Counted from the stretch's first letter, positions 1 to 8,588 are shown. The stretch is 64,000 nt of DNA from Chitinophagaceae bacterium (GCA_004297075.1 SCVK01000396.1:1-64000), one strand, 5' to 3'. Notes: generated from the sequence alone by a model not told the origin. A program made the numbers and translations.

Positions 1-1
1 A

Positions 2-802
2 GCGTTATTAGGCCTGTCGGTTGCCCTGCTGTTGCCATTATGCTGTTACCTGTGGCTTCGGTATGCCAGCAGTTCTGCCGTTGATATGCCCAGAAGATAC
101 CTGCTGGATACCGTGGTAGAACGGGTTGATAACGGAAAGATGGTTACAGACAGCATCTGGCACAAAACCGCCAATATCCGTTTGCAGAACCAACTGGGGG
201 ATACGGTTAGCCTGTACGACAAACAAGGCAAGATACTGGTAGTTGATTTCTTTTTTACCCATTGCGGAAGTATCTGCCCCAAGCTGACTTCCAATATGTC
301 CGTTCTGCAGCAGTCGTTTATCCGCGGTGGTAACCTGCGCAAAAAGATCGATACATCCATTGTGCAGTTCGTTTCCTTCACTGTAGATCCTGAACGCGAT
401 AGTGTGCCTGTATTGAAGGAATATGCCGACCGCTTTGGCGTAAACCATGAAAACTGGTGGATGCTGACCGGTAACCGCGATTCTATTTACCGTTTTGCTT
501 TTGAAGAGTTAAAAGTAGATAAGTTCAGCACAGAACCCATCAGTCCGGATTTTGTACATACCAGTCGTTTTGTGCTGATCGACAAAGAATACCGGGTTCG
601 TGGGTATTACAACGGACTTGATTCCGTTTCGCTGGGTAAACTGGCCCGTGATATCGGTTTGTTGATGCTTGAGAAAGACAAAAAACAAAAAAGTGCCGTT
701 TTTGCGCAAATCCTTGATCTGGGCTGGCTCTGGCTCATCATTATCACCGCTATCATATTTTTTGTTACCTATATGCGCGGCAGAAGAAAACTAAATGGGT
801 AG
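2..802 (+). CDS. SCO1/SenC copper chaperone, 5' partial
   Basis: Thioredoxin-fold copper chaperone of the SCO1/SenC family, which delivers copper to the CuA site of cytochrome c oxidase at the outer face of the inner membrane. The reading frame is open to the window edge, and the first visible residues form a hydrophobic N-terminal segment, so the true start lies upstream. The copper motif CxxxC is seen as CGSIC after DFFFTH, and the distal His is in FVHTSRF. A second hydrophobic segment (LGWLWLIIITAIIFF) followed by RGRRK anchors the C-terminus. A DUF420 gene follows, as in many Bacteroidota cytochrome oxidase loci. Family assignment is secure; the substrate enzyme is inferred. Confidence 0.9.
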   Translation, partial: ALLGLSVALLLPLCCYLWLRYASSSAVDMPRRYLLDTVVERVDNGKMVTDSIWHKTANIRLQNQLGDTVSLYDKQGKILVVDFFFTHCGSICPKLTSNMSVLQQSFIRGGNLRKKIDTSIVQFVSFTVDPERDSVPVLKEYADRFGVNHENWWMLTGNRDSIYRFAFEELKVDKFSTEPISPDFVHTSRFVLIDKEYRVRGYYNGLDSVSLGKLARDIGLLMLEKDKKQKSAVFAQILDLGWLWLIIITAIIFFVTYMRGRRKLNG

Positions 803-816
803 GATTTTGTTGATTG

Positions 817-915
817 GTTTATTCGTTTACTGGTTTATTGGTCTCCCTCCTGGTATAATCAGATGCATAGTAAACCAATAAACGAATACCCTCATAAACC
901 AGTAAACGAATAAAC
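817..915. repeat. Long inverted repeat between SCO1 and DUF420 genes
   Basis: A perfect 22-bp inverted repeat has arms at 817-838 and 894-915, built from the theme AAACCAGTAAACGAATAAAC. The 55-nt loop contains a related AT-rich unit. The 15-mer AGTAAACCAATAAAC occurs at 869-883 and again at 917-931, just before the DUF420 start codon. There is no convincing coding potential on either strand. In RNA it could fold into a long A/U-rich stem separating the two genes. Its role is unknown. Confidence 0.75.
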
Positions 916-935
916 AAGTAAACCAATAAACCACC

Positions 936-1520
936 ATGTTACAAGCCTCCCTTTCTAAAAATGACAAAAAAGCCTCCTGGCTGATCGGTATTTTTTCTGT
1001 TGTTGTGTTTACGGCAGTGGTACTGCTCGGGCGTGTAAAGCTGGAACTGAACCTGGGTTTTGATGTGCATATTTTTGCCACCATCAATGCCTTTATCAAT
1101 TCGGCTATTGCGGTATTGCTGGTAGCTGCCCTGGTGGCGGTAAAAAATAGAAATTACCAGTTGCACAAACAGCTGATGATGCTGGCATTGATCTTATCGA
1201 TCCTGTTTCTGGTGTCTTATATCGCCCACCATTTACTGGCCGGCGAAGCCAGGTTTGGCGATACCAACCATGACGGTGTATTGAGTGATGACGAAAAACT
1301 GCAGGCCGGTACGATCCGCATAGTGTATTATCTGATACTGGGAACGCATATTGTACTGGCAGCACTGATCCTGCCATTGATCCTGTTCACCGCTTACCGC
1401 GCTTTAACAGCTGAGTTCCCCGCACACAAGAAACTCGCAAAAATTACCTGGCCCTTGTGGTTTTATGTAGCTGTTACCGGGCCTATTGTGTACTGGATGA
1501 TCAGCCCGTATTATACGTAA
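936..1520 (+). CDS. DUF420 membrane protein with an EF-hand-like loop
   Basis: Integral membrane protein of 194 aa in the DUF420 family, which accompanies cytochrome c oxidase and SCO1 genes in Bacteroidota. About five hydrophobic segments are visible (roughly residues 14-32, 45-68, 80-100, 130-155, 170-190), with family-typical His residues in YIAHHLL and GTHIVLA. The loop between segments 3 and 4 carries a 12-residue canonical calcium-type EF-hand loop, D109-x-N111-x-D113-G114 ending in E120. The start is the first ATG after the AT-rich repeat. Its biochemical function is not established; a role in oxidase assembly is inferred from context. Confidence 0.85.
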   Translation: MLQASLSKNDKKASWLIGIFSVVVFTAVVLLGRVKLELNLGFDVHIFATINAFINSAIAVLLVAALVAVKNRNYQLHKQLMMLALILSILFLVSYIAHHLLAGEARFGDTNHDGVLSDDEKLQAGTIRIVYYLILGTHIVLAALILPLILFTAYRALTAEFPAHKKLAKITWPLWFYVAVTGPIVYWMISPYYT

Positions 1521-1608
1521 TTTGAAAATGTGAGAATTTGAAAATTTGGAAATGGAGGTAAGTTACTGAAGATGGTTTTTCATTTTCAAATTGCCACATT
1601 TTCAAATT
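1519..1608. terminator. Inverted repeat shared by convergent gene ends
   Basis: Arms AATTTGAAAATGTG (1519-1532) and CACATTTTCAAATT (1595-1608) are perfect complements and overlap the stop codons of the two convergent genes. A second pair of similar TTTGAAAAT/ATTTTCAAA elements lies inside. The position suggests a bidirectional transcription end, although the stem is AT-rich and has no clear T-tract. Confidence 0.5.
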
Positions 1609-1985
1609 TGTAATTCTTCAGCCGGGTCCCAGAACTTCTTTTCAAAATCCACAATCACATCATCCACCACCCTGATCTTTTCTTTTTTGAGAAGTTCTTC
1701 CATTTGCGTGGGTGTGGCAAAATGCATTTTACCAGATAACATACCATTCCGGTTCACAACGCGGTGTGCGGGAACTCCTGACTGGTTATGTGCGCCATTC
1801 ATGGCCCAGCCCACCATACGCGCACTCATTTTAGTACCGAGGTAGGCGGCAATGGCCCCATAGGAAGTAACACGACCTCTTGGTATCTGGCGGGCAACCG
1901 CATATACCTGCTCAAAAAAAGAGCTGTCTGCTTTGCCACTGGGTAAAACGGATTTTAGTTTTGCGGAAGATTTTTTAGCAGCCAC
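1602..1985 (-). CDS. Alkyltransferase-like protein (ATL), MGMT fold
   Basis: This 127-aa protein has the C-terminal DNA-binding domain of O6-methylguanine-DNA methyltransferases: PRGRVTSYGAIA, the arginine finger region (R56 in SARMVGWAM), and the active-site region GVPAHRVVNRNG. In true MGMT the active site is PCHR; here position 73 is Ala, so the protein cannot accept an alkyl group. That defines alkyltransferase-like proteins, which bind O6-alkylguanine and are known to hand the lesion to nucleotide excision repair. It is convergent with DUF420 and sits 24 nt downstream of the DUF5522 gene. Confidence 0.9.
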   Translation of the reverse strand: MAAKKSSAKLKSVLPSGKADSSFFEQVYAVARQIPRGRVTSYGAIAAYLGTKMSARMVGWAMNGAHNQSGVPAHRVVNRNGMLSGKMHFATPTQMEELLKKEKIRVVDDVIVDFEKKFWDPAEELQI

Positions 1986-2009
1986 GTTGCCTGATTTTGA
2001 ATCAGCAAT

Positions 2010-2213
2010 TTACTGTTTAGTGGCAGATGTGCTTTCTTTTTGCAGCAGTAATTCAGAGCGCCGGGGTTCGGGCACAGATTCATACTGGTAGGGGCAATGC
2101 CTGCACCCATGTCCGCAGCAATGCCCTTTCTCGATATGGTATTTTTCTGTGAACACGATATAACCGTGTTCATCGTGGTAAAAATGAATGCCTTCAATCA
2201 GGTTCTGACTCAC
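2010..2213 (-). CDS. DUF5522 small Cys-rich protein
   Basis: A 67-aa protein with the pattern GHCCGHGCRHCPY at residues 30-42. It matches the short DUF5522 family, whose members carry a CCGxGCRHCPY core after an FTE-Y-H-E-G segment. The four closely spaced Cys plus His suggest a metal site, which is inference. The start overlaps the end of trmB by 20 bp, so the two are probably co-transcribed and translationally coupled. Function unknown. Confidence 0.8.
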   Translation of the reverse strand: MSQNLIEGIHFYHDEHGYIVFTEKYHIEKGHCCGHGCRHCPYQYESVPEPRRSELLLQKESTSATKQ

Positions 2214-2907
2214 TGAGTAATTGTTTTAATACTTCGTCTTTTTCCAATGGCAGTTCCCGGTTAATGCGGAAACAGAGATAATGGATCCGGTTACTGCCTG
2301 CAATATCCAACCCCTCATAATGGGTCTTGATCATCAGTTCGGGTTTGATCTGCGGCTGTTTGTAAACATTGTCTGAGTCTTCTAACAACTCCAGTCCAAA
2401 TAAGTTGATAACGGCCAAAGTAAAGCGGTACAGGTCCGGACTATCCGTTTTCAGGTTCACCAGTCCGCCGGTTTGGAGTATCCGTTGGTATAAACGCAGA
2501 AAACGGGGATGGGTGAGTCTTTTTTTGGCCCGGGAACCTCGTAACTGCGGGTCGGGGAAAGTGATCCAGATCTCTGCTACTTCTCCGGGTTGAAAATAAT
2601 CGGTGATCTTATCTATATGCGAGCGTACAAATGCCACATTGGTCAGTCCTTCCTCCAGTGCGGTTTTGGCACCGCGCCAGATGCGGTTACCCTTCAGGTC
2701 AATCCCAATGAAATTTCTTTCCGGATACATCCGGCCCAGTCCGGTGGCATATTCGCCCTTACCGCAGGCCAGTTCCAGGGTAATACTTCCATCATTCTTA
2801 AAAAAATCCTTCCATTTACCCTGCATATCCTGCGGGTATTCCAGCACATTCGGAAAATGTTTGATGGCTTCGAAACGAATCAGTTTTTTCTGTCCCATGG
2901 GCTGCAA
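2194..2907 (-). CDS. trmB: tRNA (guanine-N7-)-methyltransferase TrmB
   Basis: SAM-dependent methyltransferase that makes m7G46 in the tRNA variable loop. Diagnostic motifs are visible: the SAM-binding segment LELACGKGEYATGLGRMYP (about residues 43-61), the acidic strand end FIGIDLKG, and the TrmB signature IWITFPDPQ followed by KKRLTHPRFL. Its length of 237 aa is usual for the family. A second Met at residue 4 (2898) could be the real start. The gene is upstream of, and overlaps, DUF5522, and follows the M28 peptidase gene's promoter-distal end on the same strand. Confidence 0.95.
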   Translation of the reverse strand: MQPMGQKKLIRFEAIKHFPNVLEYPQDMQGKWKDFFKNDGSITLELACGKGEYATGLGRMYPERNFIGIDLKGNRIWRGAKTALEEGLTNVAFVRSHIDKITDYFQPGEVAEIWITFPDPQLRGSRAKKRLTHPRFLRLYQRILQTGGLVNLKTDSPDLYRFTLAVINLFGLELLEDSDNVYKQPQIKPELMIKTHYEGLDIAGSNRIHYLCFRINRELPLEKDEVLKQLLSESEPD

Positions 2908-2948
2908 AAGTAAGCGAAATCAGGCTGCATCCATCGGGGTGCTGAAGT

Positions 2949-4427
2949 CTATCGTTCCAGTTTAAAACCCGGGTCAGTAGCTGGTCTTTGAGGTGCCATG
3001 GCTACTTTCCAGCCGGTGCGGTACATCCATTCGGCCATTTTTTTCAGCTTGGTATAATCGATGTTCTGCGCATTGTCCAGGGGCGTATGATAATCCGGGT
3101 GCAAGAGGGTAGTGTACATCAGCGAAGGAATACCCAGTCTCGCATAAGGCAGGTGATCACTCCTGAAATACCATCCTTCCGGGTGGGTGGGTTTATCCCA
3201 AAGGGTATCCAGTTTAAACCGCGGTCCTTCCCGGTTGGCCTCCATGGCCAGCTGTACCAGTTGGGCAGAATTGCGGTGCGGGGCCTGCACGCCCAGTATG
3301 GCGGCACTGTCAGGGTGGTTACGACCAATCATATCGCCGTTCAAAACCGTTACAATACTACCCAGTGGTACCGTAGGATGAGAAGAATACCAGCGCGAAC
3401 CCAGTAATCCTCTTTCTTCTGCACCATGCATGACCACCAGTACAGAACGTTTAGCGGGCTTCTGTTTGAAGGCACGGGCCGCGGCCATGATGGCCGCATC
3501 TACACTGGCATTATCATCTGCACCATAATAAATACTGTCGTTCTGGATGGTATTGCGGATGCCATGCGCATCCTGGTGTCCGCTGTAGAGCAGGTATTCT
3601 TTCGATAGCACAGGATCCGTTCCTGCAATTTTTCCGATGATATTCACAGAAGGGTACTGGAACCTTTCTATGGTCAGGTTCAGTTGCAGACTGGCCTGCT
3701 GTTGTAATTCCTGTTTGGCAGCCGCGTGTAACCAGAGTACGGGCACTGTAGCGGTAACCTGTGTATTGGGACCGCCTTCAATATCATAACTGCCTCTTTT
3801 GAAATTTTCAACGGCATCGTTCCAGCTGTTTTCTGCGGTTTCATCTGCGATAAAGATGATAGCGGCAGCCCCGCGATTCACCAGTGCATTGCCATATTTT
3901 ACCATGATACTGCGGTTGTAACGCCAGCTGGGTAAAGAAATATGCATATTAATCCCATCGGGTACAGCTTCCAGCGCCACTACTTTTCCTTTTACATCAA
4001 CGGAAGACAGATCAAGGTTGCGGGCATTGCCGAGATATACGATCGGTGCATCCAGCTGTTTGCCGGCGACCTGCGATACAGCTACTTCGCTCCATAAAGT
4101 CAGCGGGCGGTTATTGATACGGATAGTACTATGATCAGCCAGCCGGTTGCGCCACATAGAAAAGAACTGGAAATAGGTACCATCATCACCGGCAGGTTGC
4201 AGACCAATGGCACGGAACTGTTCGGCCATCCACATAGAGGCTTTTAATTCATCGAGGGTACCGGCAGAGCGGCCTTTAAAATGGGCATCGGCCAGTGCAT
4301 AAAGGTCATTTCTAAGGTCTGCCACGCGGATAGCAGCTAAAGCAGGTGGCTGGTTAAGCGATTGAGAGAAGAGAGAGACAGCGCAGCTGATAACAGCAAT
4401 AACAAGTATGATTTTTTTCATGATCAC
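2949..4427 (-). CDS. Secreted M28 family zinc metallopeptidase
   Basis: Exported di-zinc aminopeptidase-type hydrolase of 492 aa. It has a signal peptide (MKKIILVIAVISCAVSLFSQ), a PA-domain-like insert around residues 120-250, then the M28 catalytic domain. Likely zinc ligands are H284 (YSGHQDAHG), D304 (GADDNASV), E338 next to catalytic E337 (HGAEERGLLGS), D365 (NGDMIGRN) and H447 (DYHTPLDN). M28 enzymes release N-terminal residues from peptides; the exact specificity cannot be read from the sequence. The first two codons MI precede a second Met that may be the actual start. Confidence 0.92.
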   Translation of the reverse strand: MIMKKIILVIAVISCAVSLFSQSLNQPPALAAIRVADLRNDLYALADAHFKGRSAGTLDELKASMWMAEQFRAIGLQPAGDDGTYFQFFSMWRNRLADHSTIRINNRPLTLWSEVAVSQVAGKQLDAPIVYLGNARNLDLSSVDVKGKVVALEAVPDGINMHISLPSWRYNRSIMVKYGNALVNRGAAAIIFIADETAENSWNDAVENFKRGSYDIEGGPNTQVTATVPVLWLHAAAKQELQQQASLQLNLTIERFQYPSVNIIGKIAGTDPVLSKEYLLYSGHQDAHGIRNTIQNDSIYYGADDNASVDAAIMAAARAFKQKPAKRSVLVVMHGAEERGLLGSRWYSSHPTVPLGSIVTVLNGDMIGRNHPDSAAILGVQAPHRNSAQLVQLAMEANREGPRFKLDTLWDKPTHPEGWYFRSDHLPYARLGIPSLMYTTLLHPDYHTPLDNAQNIDYTKLKKMAEWMYRTGWKVAMAPQRPATDPGFKLER

Positions 4428-4610
4428 TTGAATAAGGGATCAGAAAGTTACAGGTTTTATGCCAACACTGATGGGTAATTATCTTATTAATAAGCACAGT
4501 TGGTATTATAAAAATTAAACAGAAGGGTCCAGCTTTTTTCGTTGGTAAACAGAATTATAATGGCTGAATTAGGGAAACTTAAACCTTAAAATTTTATTTT
4601 AGAAGTCAAA

Positions 4611-4820
4611 ATGGATGAACTGCCAAAAGCAAAAAAATTCATAGCAAAAGATTTTACAATTTCAAGCTTTCGGGAAAACAAATTATCTATTGAATTTGAA
4701 AACAGTGAGCAAATATTCAGGGTAAATAAATTATTGGTGAATAATAATATCAATGTATATTATTTAGCCCAAACAACTGAGAACTTAGGGGATTTATTTA
4801 TTCAACTTGCAAGAAATTAA
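4611..4820 (+). CDS. Small protein resembling the C-terminal domain of ABC ATPases
   Basis: A 69-aa reading frame starting at an ATG after an AT-rich leader. Its ending (YYLAQTTENLGDLFIQLARN) resembles the accessory C-terminal domain of GldA/CcmA-like ABC transporter ATP-binding proteins, which typically ends in a leu-xx-leu-phe-leu/ile-xx-leu pattern. No nucleotide-binding domain lies upstream, so this may be a relic of a deleted ABC gene or an independent small protein. It is convergent with the sensor kinase gene 15 bp away. The resemblance is weak and the call uncertain. Confidence 0.4.
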   Translation: MDELPKAKKFIAKDFTISSFRENKLSIEFENSEQIFRVNKLLVNNNINVYYLAQTTENLGDLFIQLARN

Positions 4821-4835
4821 TTGTAAAATTACCAT

Positions 4836-6323
4836 TTATAAACAATTTATCCTTTCCATTACCGGTAACTCAAACCAGAATGTTGTCCCTTCGCCAAGTA
4901 CACTTTTTACATTGATTTTTATCTGATGCAGATCGAGTATCTTCTTCACAATAGCTAGCCCTAATCCCATACCTTTTTTTGGAAATTCATTTTTTGATAG
5001 TTGATTATAGCGTTCAAATATATATGCCTGATCAACCTCATCAATCCCTATTCCTGTGTCAGCTATAGATACTTCCACCCCTTGTAACTTGGTTTGGAGT
5101 TGTATTGTTATACATCCTCCTTCCGGAGTAAACTTCAAAGCATTATCCAGCAAATTTTGAATTACTCTTTCAGTAAGTGCTATGTCTGCAAATACAGTCT
5201 GCAAATTATCCGAAGATTTTAATTGCAGAGTGACACTTTTTTCTTTGGCAAGCAACTGGTATTTCATTGAGATATCAGAAGCCAGTTCATTCAGCAGAAA
5301 TTGCTCCTTCTCAGGCTTTACTTCGTTTGCTTCAAGTTTGGAGTATTCAAAAAGCTGCTCTACCAGATTGGATAGCTTTTTAGTACTGTCCATGATAATA
5401 TCAAGATACCTGTCCTTCTCTGCCCCTGAAATATCATTCCGCTTAATGACCAGGGTTTCCACATATCCTTGCATAATAGCCAATGGTGTCCGTAAATCAT
5501 GCGATACGTTAGCAACCAATTCCTGTCTTAGTTTATCGGTGTTAGATATTTTCTCAATATTGCTTACAATTACATCTGCCATTCCATTATAAGTAGAAGT
5601 CAACAATCCCAAATTCCCTTTCGCTTTGCCTTCAATTCTTGCTGAATAATCACCCTCTTTAAATCGTTTTACCACGTCAGCTATTTTAGTAATGCTGTCT
5701 GTAATCAGAAAGAATGTTATAAGACCGACAATAAATGCTATAGAAAGTGTAACAAGAAAAATAATACTCCCCAGATTATATAGGAGATTATTGTTAGAAG
5801 CCGCCAATATTTCTTTTTGTTTTTCGCTGGCTAAAACAGCATATACATAGCCGGTAATTTTGCTGTTTTCATAAACAGGGGCAGCTGAGAAAATACTTTC
5901 CTCTCCCGGTAGTTTGGGGTTATCTCCGGAAATATATTTTTTCCCTTTTTCAGCTATAAATTCCTTTACATTATAAAGATTTACATAATGCGATTTTACT
6001 GCTTTATCAGGTACAATAAAATCAATAATTTTCCCGGTAGTATCCAATAAATACACTTCCACACTTGGATTAATAACCATGATGGAATGTATAATGTCAT
6101 GCGTTACTGATGTATCTGGCTTCCCATTTTTAAGAGGTTTGGTTGATTGGGCCAGGTGAGATGCAATATCACCATACAACTGCTGATGTACTTCATTATA
6201 ATATTTCTTAGAAACATGGGAAGCTATACCTATATATGTAACTCCAAGTATAATAAGTAACAATGTGAATACAGCTGATATCTTCCAGAACAGAAGATTG
6301 TTTTTAATTGTTCGTATTGACAT
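4836..6323 (-). CDS. Sensor histidine kinase (HAMP-HisKA-HATPase)
   Basis: Inner-membrane two-component kinase of 495 aa. The first membrane segment is at about residues 13-33, followed by a roughly 150-aa extracytoplasmic sensor region with sCACHE/PAS-like composition and a second membrane segment at about 184-208. Then come a HAMP linker, the phosphoacceptor H275 in ANVSHDLRTPL, an N-box (QNLLDNALKF), and G-boxes DTGIGID and GMGLGLAIV. It lies 10 nt downstream of the response regulator, so the two form one operon. The signal is unknown; no metal-binding motif is apparent in the sensor domain. Confidence 0.95.
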   Translation of the reverse strand: MSIRTIKNNLLFWKISAVFTLLLIILGVTYIGIASHVSKKYYNEVHQQLYGDIASHLAQSTKPLKNGKPDTSVTHDIIHSIMVINPSVEVYLLDTTGKIIDFIVPDKAVKSHYVNLYNVKEFIAEKGKKYISGDNPKLPGEESIFSAAPVYENSKITGYVYAVLASEKQKEILAASNNNLLYNLGSIIFLVTLSIAFIVGLITFFLITDSITKIADVVKRFKEGDYSARIEGKAKGNLGLLTSTYNGMADVIVSNIEKISNTDKLRQELVANVSHDLRTPLAIMQGYVETLVIKRNDISGAEKDRYLDIIMDSTKKLSNLVEQLFEYSKLEANEVKPEKEQFLLNELASDISMKYQLLAKEKSVTLQLKSSDNLQTVFADIALTERVIQNLLDNALKFTPEGGCITIQLQTKLQGVEVSIADTGIGIDEVDQAYIFERYNQLSKNEFPKKGMGLGLAIVKKILDLHQIKINVKSVLGEGTTFWFELPVMERINCL

Positions 6324-6333
6324 GATTTATATT

Positions 6334-7035
6334 TTACAGTTCCTCATTAAACCGGTAACCAACACCCCATGAAGTCAGTATATATTTTGGGTTGGATATA
6401 TCCTTTTCAATTTTTCCCCTGAGACGGTTGATATGTGAATTGACCGTATGTTCATAACCTTCAAAATCGTAGCTCCACACAAGATTCAAGAGCCGCTTGC
6501 GGCTGTAACTTTTACCAGGATTGGAAGCAAGTAACGTAATCAGCTCAAACTCCTTTGGCGATAAATCAATACGGATATTATTCAACGTAACTTTTCGCTT
6601 ATCAATATCAATTTCCAGTTCACCAAATTTTAACACTCCTTTTATAACCCTGTCAGTGTCATGGACGGCTTCTTCACTTCTTCGAAAGACTACTTTCACT
6701 CTTGCAATAAATTCTCGTATACTGAATGGTTTTGTAATGTAGTCATCTGCTCCGGTCTCCAGCCCCAATACTTTATCAATCTCTTCCGACTTAGCCGACA
6801 GTATCATGATGGGTGTGCTATGATCCTTCTGTCTTATACGCCTGCATACTTCCATGCCATTCAGGCCTGGCAGCATCAGATCAAGAATAATTAAATCAAA
6901 CTCATTTTGGGTTGCTATCTCTAATGCATCTTTACCATTTTCCGCATTGGTCACTTCGCAGGAAAGGTCAGTTAGATGTATAGTAAGTAACCCAATGATG
7001 TTTTTGTCATCTTCAATAACCAATACTTTTTTCAT
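6334..7035 (-). CDS. OmpR/PhoB-family response regulator
   Basis: A 233-aa regulator with an N-terminal receiver domain (acidic pair in VIEDD, phosphoacceptor D52 in LIILDLMLPG, Lys in YITKPF) and a C-terminal winged helix (LSPKEFELITLLASNPGK, then EGYEHTVNSHINRLRGKIE). Phosphorylation by the adjacent kinase should drive DNA binding. It is transcribed divergently from the envelope gene cluster that begins at 7206, which makes that cluster or the shared 170-bp intergenic region a plausible target. That link is inference. Confidence 0.95.
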   Translation of the reverse strand: MKKVLVIEDDKNIIGLLTIHLTDLSCEVTNAENGKDALEIATQNEFDLIILDLMLPGLNGMEVCRRIRQKDHSTPIMILSAKSEEIDKVLGLETGADDYITKPFSIREFIARVKVVFRRSEEAVHDTDRVIKGVLKFGELEIDIDKRKVTLNNIRIDLSPKEFELITLLASNPGKSYSRKRLLNLVWSYDFEGYEHTVNSHINRLRGKIEKDISNPKYILTSWGVGYRFNEEL

Positions 7036-7205
7036 TCAATCCCATTCATTTGGTACAAAGATTTGTTATTTCATTTATTCAAAGATCAAGCTTCCGCACA
7101 ATAATCCAATAATTGTTACGGGCTGTGATACTTTTGTTATAATTCTGGAACTACTCTGAGATAGCATGATTGTTCTTTTGTGTCTTAAAACTAAATATCT
7201 TAAAT

Positions 7206-8141
7206 ATGAACAAAAGGACATCTTATGCAATGACAGTATTATTAGGAGCAACACTTTTTCTTATTTCCTGCAAAAAAGATAAAGCCACTCCTCAGCCAAA
7301 AGATCCAAACACTGCGGAAATGGTTTCGGTAGACAGGTTTAGTTCTGCAGCAGGACATCTGCAAGTGCGAAATGCCACCAACCAACTGCCTGCAGCTAAT
7401 GCACCAGTCAACTTTGATCAAGCCCCATTTATTACCAGAGGGTTTACCCCAACCGGTCAAATGGTAGATTATTACAATTTTGATGTACAGCCAACGACTC
7501 CGGCTCCAATCTGGGTATTTTTTAAAAATGGGCAAACCACGCCGATGACAGGACAATTAAATATTATTAATGTGATCCCTGGCGATCCAGGATATAATGA
7601 TTTCTGGCAGGTATTTAAGGTAAGTGTTCCTGATAATTATGTGGCTAATACAATCACCAGTTATAGCGAGTTGGTAGCAAACGGTTACACTATTACCCCA
7701 ACAACTGATATTGTTAATTGTCCTGTTGCTCCTAAAGGATCAACGGCTACTAAGCGATTCCTTCCGGGCGAAGATGCAAGCCTGACACGTGGCTGGTACA
7801 AAAACAAAGTGGTTTTCTATTTCAATTTCCTTGAAAAGAATTTAACAACCACCGCAAATGGTTCTGTCCCATTGTCACCAATTTATGTATCATTTAATGT
7901 CAACCCAAACCAGCCAAATGGTGGACCTGATTCTGGATTTAAAACTGAAACCGGTAATAATCAAACGCACAATGTAGTTGCGACGATACCATCCAATGCC
8001 TCTTATTCACCTTTATGGACAGTAAAAGTATATGACAATGCGGCTTTCAGTGGTGTGTCTAATCTATTGACAGCCCAGGCCGCCACATTGCTGGTACCGG
8101 ACGCGGGTAATGTGAATTGTCCGGTAGTGAAAATTTATTAA
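7206..8141 (+). CDS. Secreted lipoprotein of unknown function
   Basis: A lipoprotein of about 311 aa. The start is set at the ATG before NKRTSYAM because it gives a clean type II signal peptide with lipobox LISC; 12 more upstream codons are open but unlikely to be translated. The mature protein is rich in Pro, Asn and Thr with many short beta-like stretches, including paired segments (SPIYVSFNVNPNQPNGGPDS). I do not recognise the family. It is the first gene after the divergent promoter region shared with the two-component system. Confidence 0.8.
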   Translation: MNKRTSYAMTVLLGATLFLISCKKDKATPQPKDPNTAEMVSVDRFSSAAGHLQVRNATNQLPAANAPVNFDQAPFITRGFTPTGQMVDYYNFDVQPTTPAPIWVFFKNGQTTPMTGQLNIINVIPGDPGYNDFWQVFKVSVPDNYVANTITSYSELVANGYTITPTTDIVNCPVAPKGSTATKRFLPGEDASLTRGWYKNKVVFYFNFLEKNLTTTANGSVPLSPIYVSFNVNPNQPNGGPDSGFKTETGNNQTHNVVATIPSNASYSPLWTVKVYDNAAFSGVSNLLTAQAATLLVPDAGNVNCPVVKIY

Positions 8142-8194
8142 AATCACTTTACCAAGGTGAAAGGTTTAATTGTATTTAAAAAATCCCAGTCAAA

Positions 8195-8551
8195 ATGAAG
8201 TTATACGTATTCCTGTCAACTATTATTTCCTGTATATCGTTTGCTGTTTTTCTTAGCTCCTGCACAAAGAAAAAAGATGTAATTATTATGGATTGTGGTG
8301 TCACAAGTGCCGGGTTTGCCGCAGATGTAAATCCGATTATCCAGTCCACATGCGCTATTAACAGCGCATGCCATGGAGTCGGAAGTGTATCTGGTCCTGG
8401 CCCTTTGACTAACTATATACAGATTTCAGGAGTTGCTGCTAGAATCAGAGAGGCTGTCATATCAAGACGAATGCCCTTGGGGTCAACGCTGAGTGAAGCG
8501 AACATTAATAAGATAAAATGTTGGGTGGCATCCGGGGCACCTAATAATTAA
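8195..8551 (+). CDS. Small lipoprotein with cytochrome c-like CxnCH motif
   Basis: A 118-aa exported protein with a lipobox-like LSSC in its signal region. The mature part (FAADVNPIIQSTC, then SACHG, later RRMPLGSTLSE and a final IKCWVASGAPNN) follows the outline of the small cytochrome c-like domains found in Bacteroidota lipoproteins. The heme motif is not the usual CxxCH but C-x5-CH, so heme attachment is uncertain. A Met at RRMP is placed where the distal ligand would be. Neighbouring YceI and DUF5777 genes suggest an electron-transfer or envelope redox role. Confidence 0.7.
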   Translation: MKLYVFLSTIISCISFAVFLSSCTKKKDVIIMDCGVTSAGFAADVNPIIQSTCAINSACHGVGSVSGPGPLTNYIQISGVAARIREAVISRRMPLGSTLSEANINKIKCWVASGAPNN

Positions 8552-8588
8552 AAAAAGATAAAGTTGTCAGAAAATAATTACAAGAAGT

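Noticed and set aside
827-1099. Minus-strand reading frame over the repeat between SCO1 and DUF420
   Set aside because: Its protein is a repetitive F-V-Y-W pattern produced by the AT-rich repeats and overlaps the DUF420 gene, so it is not a gene.
1955-2197. Alternative reading frame over DUF5522
   Set aside because: It lies in a different frame over the DUF5522 gene, whose CCGHGCRHCPY signature fixes the true frame.
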